64,000 nt of DNA from the NCBI RefSeq assembly GCF_010093815.1, contig NW_022985558.1, positions 6,640 to 70,639 on the forward strand, given 5' to 3'. The position numbers were made by a program, and so were the translations under genes. Of the stretch, positions 58,385-64,000 are shown one piece after another (within the stretch, counting starts at the first letter, position 1; every line of letters starts with the position of its first letter). Source of the DNA: Pseudovirgaria hyperparasitica. Its lineage: Eukaryota > Ascomycota > Dothideomycetes > Acrospermales > Acrospermaceae. The notes under the pieces were generated by a model, which saw only the letters and a program-made list of their open reading frames with translations, had not been told where the DNA came from and ran no database searches.

Positions 58385-60320
58385 ATGTCTTTATACTACG
58401 AGGCCGCATCCGTTTTCGAAAATTTTGACCATGGCAGCGACTCCTTAAAGACCCGAATATATACCAATAAGGGCTTCCAAAGCCGTCCGGGACATCTATA
58501 CGCTCTGGTGAGCGAGACCGCAAAATGGTCACCTATATTGAAGGAAGTCATAGATAGAAGTGGACTATTGAGGCTTGAGCGAAAGGTACGGTATCTCTAT
58601 ATAAGATCTGCTGTCACACGTCCTGATGCAAATACAGCTCTCACCGGCTCTAGCGCTACTGTTGACGCACGATCTTCTTCTTGCCAAACGAGGCGTTATG
58701 GCTCCATCGACTCACGCACTCAAGCTTGCTATAACCAGGCACAAGGCTCGATTGAGCGCGGAATTTACGAAGATTCGGGTCAAACGCGGGTTCGCCTCCG
58801 TCGACAAATGGCATCAACATGTAAATGCTAAAGACGAAGCGAACGGGAAAGAAGGCTCAATACCCCGCCCGCGATGGCTTCGCCTCAATACCATACTACC
58901 TGGCGACAGGGTTAAAGAGCGAGAAGAAGCGTTCGGAGCATGGGAGCAAGCAAAGACCCTGACATCGGTTTCTCATGCCGGAAAAACGAATATTTACTAT
59001 GTAGACGAGACAGTTCCAGATCTTATTGCTGTACCAAAGGATCACCCCCTGGCCGATATCCAGCTCAGTCGGCTTGCACCGAGCGTTATATATCAAGACA
59101 AAGCTTCATGTTTTCCGGCTCTGCTACTTGACCCCGGCTCTGGCAACGGAGATGTCATTGATGCGTGCGCGGCACCTGGTAATAAGACTACACATCTTGC
59201 TGCTCTGATCCAAACCTCCTCAGGTATAAACCGAGCAAACCGTGTCATAGCTTTCGAAAAAAGTGCAGAGCGATCTGCCATCCTGAGACGAATGGTAGAG
59301 GCGGCCACATCGTCTTCGAAGGAAGCAAAAGGTTTAGTAAAAATCAATGCGTCTACAGACTTTCTCAATAGTGACCCGACCAGCAAAACATTCTCGAATG
59401 TGCAGGCTCTCCTGCTTGATCCGAGCTGCTCTGGCAGTGGGATGCCCCGCGACGATAAACCTTTCGTCTTTGAGTTGCCTGAGGTAGTCGGTTCGAAAAC
59501 TCATCCTGAAGCTACCAAAGCAAGGAAAGGTAAACGTAAACGCGACGAAGACATGCACGAGGAACTAGCGGGACCTGTAGAAAAGAAATATCAAAGGTCC
59601 GGGCGTAAATTACAACCTAATGCAGAACAAAACACAGAAACAGAGCCAAGTTCCCCCGACGATATGCAACAACGACTGACGGGTCTGTCTGCATTCCAAC
59701 TTCGCCTCATAGAGCATGCAATGAAATTCCCAGCCGCTCGCAGAATCACTTATTCGACTTGCTCAGTGCATTGGGCAGAGAACGAAAGCGTCGTTATGCG
59801 AGCTTTGGCGACAGATATTGCGAAAAAGGCTGGCTGGCATATTCTTCGTCGTGAGAAACAATACCCTACGCTCAGAGACTGGGCTCACAGAGGGATCAAG
59901 AGTCGCGATGAGGCCTCCGATTTCACTGAAGAGCTAGACCCCGACCTCGGGACAGAGGACAGAAGCTTGATCTTGGACTCCTGCATACGATGTAACAAAG
60001 GTACGGAGGACGGCACCCACGGATTTTTCGTCGCTGGGTTCGTACGCGATGTGTCTGTCATGAAGTCTGCAAAGCACAGAGAAAGGATACTTGAGAGCCA
60101 ATTGCTCGAGCAAAAAGAGATGCCAGAATCCACTTCCATGGCCGTGGACGAAACGTCGACGATACTCGTGGATCCTTACACATCCCTAGAAGTTGAAATG
60201 TCCACACGAGCGGCAAAGCTTGAACCACAGATAGGGAAAAAGTTCAAAGGAACTCACCAGGAGAGAGGACGTAGAGAAAAAGAAAGCAAAGGCAAGAATA
60301 GTAAAAGACGCTCTGGCTGA
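58385..60320 (+). CDS. RCM1: 25S rRNA cytosine-C5 methyltransferase (RCM1/NSUN5 family)
   Basis: Exons 58,385-58,585 and 58,638-60,320 give 627 residues starting MSLYYEAASVFEN, which matches the start of RCM1/NSUN5 proteins. SAM motif I is DACAAPGNKT (242-251). The two catalytic-site cysteines are in LLDPSCSGSG (Cys331, motif IV) and TYSTCSVHWAENE (Cys442, motif VI). A basic low-complexity insert (KARKGKRKRDED...) lies between them and a Lys/Arg-rich tail ends the protein, suggesting nucleolar localisation. In yeast Rcm1 makes m5C2278 in 25S rRNA, and this is the likely role here. The gene keeps company with UTP10, another ribosome-assembly factor, but at some distance. The earlier ATG at 58,283 is not supported by family similarity. 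Confidence 0.9.
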
Positions 60321-60856
60321 TTTGACAACCCAGTAAGCATCTGAGAAAGATGCAGGTGAAGAAGTGGGCACTCCACCCAGCCAAAACGACCTTGAAACGG
60401 GATGCGCAGCAATAATGCAGCTGATGAAGTAGTGGAAGATGTATGGAGAGGTGTTAATAGCAAGGGGTGAGGCGAAACATGTAGCGAACATAGCAGAAGC
60501 AACAACCCAATGATATATCGCGTCGCTCGCCGATGGTAGGTTCAAATGGGGGAAACCGAATCAAGACGAGAAAACGAAAGCCCGAATCTTACACAGGCTC
60601 ACTCTTGAAAGACCGAAGGTGCGAGGTGTATGGCAAAGCCCAAAGATAGACAGTGTATTAAGAGAGCTGCGAAGAGAGAATGAAATGGGTCCGATAATTA
60701 GATCCTGATGGAGGCTGACCCTTTTGGCTTTTGGAGGTCTAAAAAAATTGGTGCGGACACATATTAATAGTACAACGAATTGCACCGAACACTCTGTTTA
60801 TACCCCTGCGCTATTCTCAATCCCAAAATCTCTGCCAATCTCTGCCCCTAAGTCCA
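60321..60856. other. Intergenic, no gene
   Basis: 3' side of RCM1 and of the minus-strand isochorismatase-like relic. The composition is normal and no frame has recognisable content. Confidence 0.45.
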
Positions 60857-61522
60857 TCACCTGACGCTCTTCGACCCCAACACCTCTGCAAAGACCCACA
60901 AACTCTCCACATTCACCCTATGCACCACATCCGCACTCGATTCTCCTTCGCGTGCGCCCGGCAAGCATCCTCAATCAGCACAACCTTCTCCCTACAGAAT
61001 TCAAGACCCAGAAATGCGCAGCCATGCATACACTCGTACTCACACACTGATCCGTCGTCAAGCCAGCCAGAAACAAGATGCCTACATGTTCATCTCGCGG
61101 ATAACGCTCAAGCTGCGTGCTGATAAATATGTTGTTCATGCTCTCCGTAAAGACGCGCTCATCCGGGTATAGCGTGGCAAAGGACGTGAAATGCGTACTT
61201 GGATCAGTGGGGGCTCAAGTAAAGAGGGGAGGGCAGACGTTTAGAGTGATAGCGGACATGATTGAGTTGCGGTGAAGCGCCGATCAAAGCGCTGGGATCG
61301 TGGCGTGCCTGGTAGAATAGGGACAGGAGAGGAGATATCACAGCCGCAAGGGTGGCTGGCGTTGCAGTTTGTGCCGGCGAGCCAGGGTGAGGGAATCGTA
61401 GATGCTGATGTGCATGTCGATGAGGAGGAGCGGCGTAGGCAGGGGGCCGGGCAGTAGACATGTCTATGGACGAGGTGAGGGTTGGGAGAGTGTAAGGGAT
61501 CGGGAATGACATGCGCGGGCAA
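60857..61522 (-). pseudogene. Isochorismatase-like cysteine hydrolase pseudogene
   Basis: Parts of an isochorismatase-type hydrolase appear in order but in different frames: TPLLLIDMHISIYD (start of the fold with the catalytic Asp), HVRYHS, DPSTHFTSFATLYPDERVF, then ESMNNIFISTQLERY and LFLAGLTTDQCVSTSV with the nucleophile Cys, then EKVVLIEDACRAHAKEN and VVHRVNVESLWVFAEVLG. At least four frame changes separate them, with no splice signals that would fix this. The family hydrolyses nicotinamide, isochorismate or related amides and vinyl ethers. The lesions are small indels, not RIP, and the composition is that of the gene-rich part, so it decayed by ordinary neutral mutation. Poor assembly in this short stretch is the other possibility. 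Confidence 0.65.
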
Positions 61523-61892
61523 AAGAGATCCTCTAAATGCTTACGCGGAGCTATGTTATTCGAAGGGTGATCACAAGCCGGGCCAAGACTTGTTCATACT
61601 GCGATTTCGGGCCATGTCTTAGGGTAGCCAGGTTATACAGGCGAATTAATCTAGGTATGTACGTTCTTTCCGTATGTTTCTTCTGCATGTTTTAACATGC
61701 AACACTTCTTGTTCTATAGTACCGCTATAGCGTTAACATGTTCGACATTACCATCACCACACTGGATCAAGGGGGGGTCAGGGCATCAAGCGAACATAAC
61801 ACACGCCAATTCTTCTATGTCCAAGCATATGATTGCCTCAAGAGGTCAAGAAGCAAAATGATATGGCATGCCTGCCTTTTAACCTGCTTAAT
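61523..61892. other. Intergenic, no gene
   Basis: This lies downstream of the membrane protein gene and upstream of the isochorismatase-like relic. I see no supported frame. Confidence 0.45.
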
Positions 61893-62873
61893 TTACCTCC
61901 TCGTCTCGCCATGCGCACTCTCACCAATCTCCACCGGGCCAGCTGGCTCCGGATCCGCAAGCTCAGCGATCGTATTCTCATTCTGCTGGAACTTACCCCC
62001 GCCCATATGCGGTGACTGGGGTGACTGTGGAGTCCAACCGCCCGGATAAGGACTTCCGGACTGAGACATTGACGGAGTGTTGGCGTGTTTGGCGTACATC
62101 TGGTCAGGCTGTGGGGATCCAGGACCGAGATATGTGGAGCCGGAGACGTGTGAGTAGCGCGGATCTATGTTATAAAGTTATTATCGTGCTCAGACGAGGT
62201 GATCTGAAGACTGACCATCGTGCGAGCTGGTCATGGGTAAGTACACACCTTTGGGGTCGTAATTTGTTCCAGACCAGGCTCCCCCGTTAGGGTCTGGAGA
62301 ATGTACTGCGGAGTATGAGGGTGGATGTGTTGCGGCTGTGTTTGCGGATTTGGCGGCTTGTTTACGTCGATATAGAAACCAGATGAGCCCTGCGATTGCG
62401 AGGATTCCGACGACTCCTACGCCTACTGCTATGCCAACAATGGCACCTGTGGATAGACCACCGTCTGAGCCTCCATTCGAGTCGCTGGGCGCAGACGTGG
62501 CCGACGGAACAGCTGAAGAGAAAGTTGGGCCAGTACCTAGGAAGGATGTTCCATTGAGAGCGGCAGCTGTGAGATTGCCACTACAACCGCCCTGGCATCC
62601 AAACTCGGTGTCGGCACAGCATCCTATGAAGGGTGGGTTCGCATCTTTGCAGGTGAAGAATGATCCGCCATTAGGACATTCCTGGTCATTGAATTGACCG
62701 TACCAAGACGCATTGAAGCTCATCGGACGAAGGTCCTCTTCTGGAGGGCCTGTTGAGCTCCCACAGCCATTAGAGACAGAACAGCCGACGAACGGAAATG
62801 TGCTCCTTTCACACGCATACCAAGTTCCTCCCTCTGGACAGTAGGCGCCGAATGAGAGCCCCGATTGAGACAT
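61893..62873 (-). CDS. Cys-rich single-pass membrane protein, fungal-specific
   Basis: Two exons, 62,873-62,216 and 62,164-61,893, give 309 residues. The outer part holds two copies of a Cys module: FGAYCPEGGTWYACERS then FVGCS, and ECPNGGSFFTCKDANPPF then IGCC, followed by FGCQGGCSGNL. A Ser/Thr/Gly-rich stalk leads to one membrane helix (GAIVGIAVGVGVVGILAIAG), a WFLYRRKQ stop-transfer, and a Pro/Gly/Ser-rich cytosolic tail (YPGGWTPQSPQSP). This resembles WSC- or Mid2-like surface sensors in layout, but the Cys module is not WSC and the function is unknown. There is no ordinary signal peptide before the Cys modules, so either an upstream exon is missed or the helix serves as anchor. Confidence 0.7.
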
Positions 62874-64000
62874 TCTGACGAGACGTAGGTTTCGGATTGG
62901 GCAAGGCTGAGAGAGAAATCAAGGAAGAACAAACAGCAGAAAGGTACCGGGCAGGCAGAGGTTAAAAGCACAGATGGATCCCGACCGGGAGGGAACTGCA
63001 GAGAGCCAAGCAAGGGAGGGATCCGCTTCGATACGACGGCCCACAGATTGCCACTGTATCTGTCTTGGTGAACAGCTCAATGAAGTCCAGATCTGCTTGG
63101 TATTGCTCGTTAGCGTGCTGCGTCGTGTTCTGATAATAACCGTGCCACAAACAGGGCTGTACAAAAGCTTGTGGGTAAGGTCTGCAGAATCAGGATAACG
63201 CCTGCATCTACGTATGATTCTATTCGAACTATTCCCACTCCATTGATAGCTCATATAGGAGAGCTTGAATGAGAATTAACTCACCTAATATTGCGATTGC
63301 ATGGATTGCCAATTCTCAGCCTGATGCAAGTTTGTCAAGGAGGTGAAAGCTGGGGAGCACATGAATGCTAGTGCTTCGCTACTCTCGGCTCGACAAGCAT
63401 CTAAATGAAGTGGGCACCCTGCGAAGAGGTTTCTCTCTTTTCGCTATAATATGATAGCACGCATGCTTGACCAGACAGCTGGCGCCCAATTACATGCATT
63501 GCCGACGCTTTGTATGCACCTAGTACACAAGATCAAGACCGGCCATGCCATGACCATACAATATGACGTTCGCTCAAGACATGTTGATGCACACGGCAAA
63601 TCCCACGCAGTGATGGGAACGCAAGGCGAGGTGGGAAGATGATAAACGGACATGCAGGGGAAGCTAGCCTGATCAGTCTAGCCCATTATCAAGTACCCAA
63701 TCAGACGAGCTGCAGGAGACGGGACACAACAACATGTTGACATCCATTCCTTGGTTTACCTGACACCTCGCAAAAGCCAAAGCTGGTTCATTTTTAGAAA
63801 CACCAACGGAGAGGTGTGGCAGCTGTCTCAAGTGCAGAGACCCACTGATCAGATGCGTCACGGTACGGGACGTGTATCCCCCGGAGTGCTCCACGCCCCA
63901 TGATAAAGGACCCGCATATCCATTCACTTCGTGCAACGACTTCCAAGGTCCACAGACTATGTCTGCCAGTAGTAGTATTCATGACCTACAACCGGAAACA
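62874..64000. other. Right end of window, no supported gene
   Basis: Several frames of 60-110 codons exist on both strands but none has a recognisable domain, codon bias or splice structure I trust. It should include the promoter of the membrane protein gene (about 62,874-63,300). Confidence 0.45.

Noticed and set aside
34980-64000. A secondary metabolite gene cluster
   Set aside because: Only two tailoring-type relics are present; no polyketide synthase, peptide synthetase, terpene cyclase, transporter or cluster regulator is seen.
1-64000. tRNA and rRNA genes
   Set aside because: I looked for box A/box B-like and T-loop motifs and found none with a matching fold; a covariance-model search could still find some.

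Overview
The window is nuclear DNA of a filamentous ascomycete (Pezizomycotina; Dothideomycetes is a guess). Short introns of about 45-75 nt with GTAAGT-like donors, CTAAC branch sites and YAG acceptors interrupt clear fungal orthologues such as UTP10, NRDE2 and the 25S rRNA methyltransferase RCM1. The left half carries the signature of repeat-induced point mutation (RIP, C-to-T at CpA).

Bases 1-34,780 are a repeat compartment. 1-3.4 kb is almost pure A+T, with tandem repeats and a LINE fragment. 3.4-20.2 kb is a less mutated island of four collinear minus-strand genes: an unknown ~580-codon gene, an OrsD/RecQ telomere-linked-type helicase, an SNF2-type helicase, and a long unknown lysine-rich gene. 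All four are dead, and in every stretch I translated the in-frame stops are TAA or TAG at places where glutamine fits. 20.2-34.6 kb is a nest of retroelements: a Ty3/Gypsy fossil split by a Tad-like LINE with a 17-bp target-site duplication, a solo LTR inside one Gypsy LTR, an LTR in inverted orientation, and the 5' part of a second LINE copy.

A 19-21 bp near-palindrome centred on GAATCGNCGATTC recurs at least fourteen times between 4.4 and 26.6 kb. It lies in intergenic DNA, inside coding frames (usually in the same frame, reading L-E-S-x-I-x-D), inside the LINE, and inside two introns whose removal keeps the reading frame. I regard it as the best candidate for an undescribed element, combining features of introner-like elements and bacterial in-frame palindromic elements.

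34.98-64 kb is the gene-rich compartment. Next to the RIP edge are two decaying accessory genes, an O-methyltransferase with one RIP-type stop and a broken BBE-type FAD oxidase. Further right are an SRPK-like kinase, an aldehyde dehydrogenase, a LCHN/DENND11-like protein, UTP10, NRDE2, a secreted GH20 hexosaminidase, RCM1, an isochorismatase-like pseudogene and a Cys-rich one-pass membrane protein. UTP10/NRDE2 and GH20/RCM1 are divergent pairs. UTP10, RCM1 and NRDE2 all act in nuclear RNA metabolism. I saw no rRNA, tRNA or CRISPR array. All exon boundaries come from reading splice signals and checking frame by hand.
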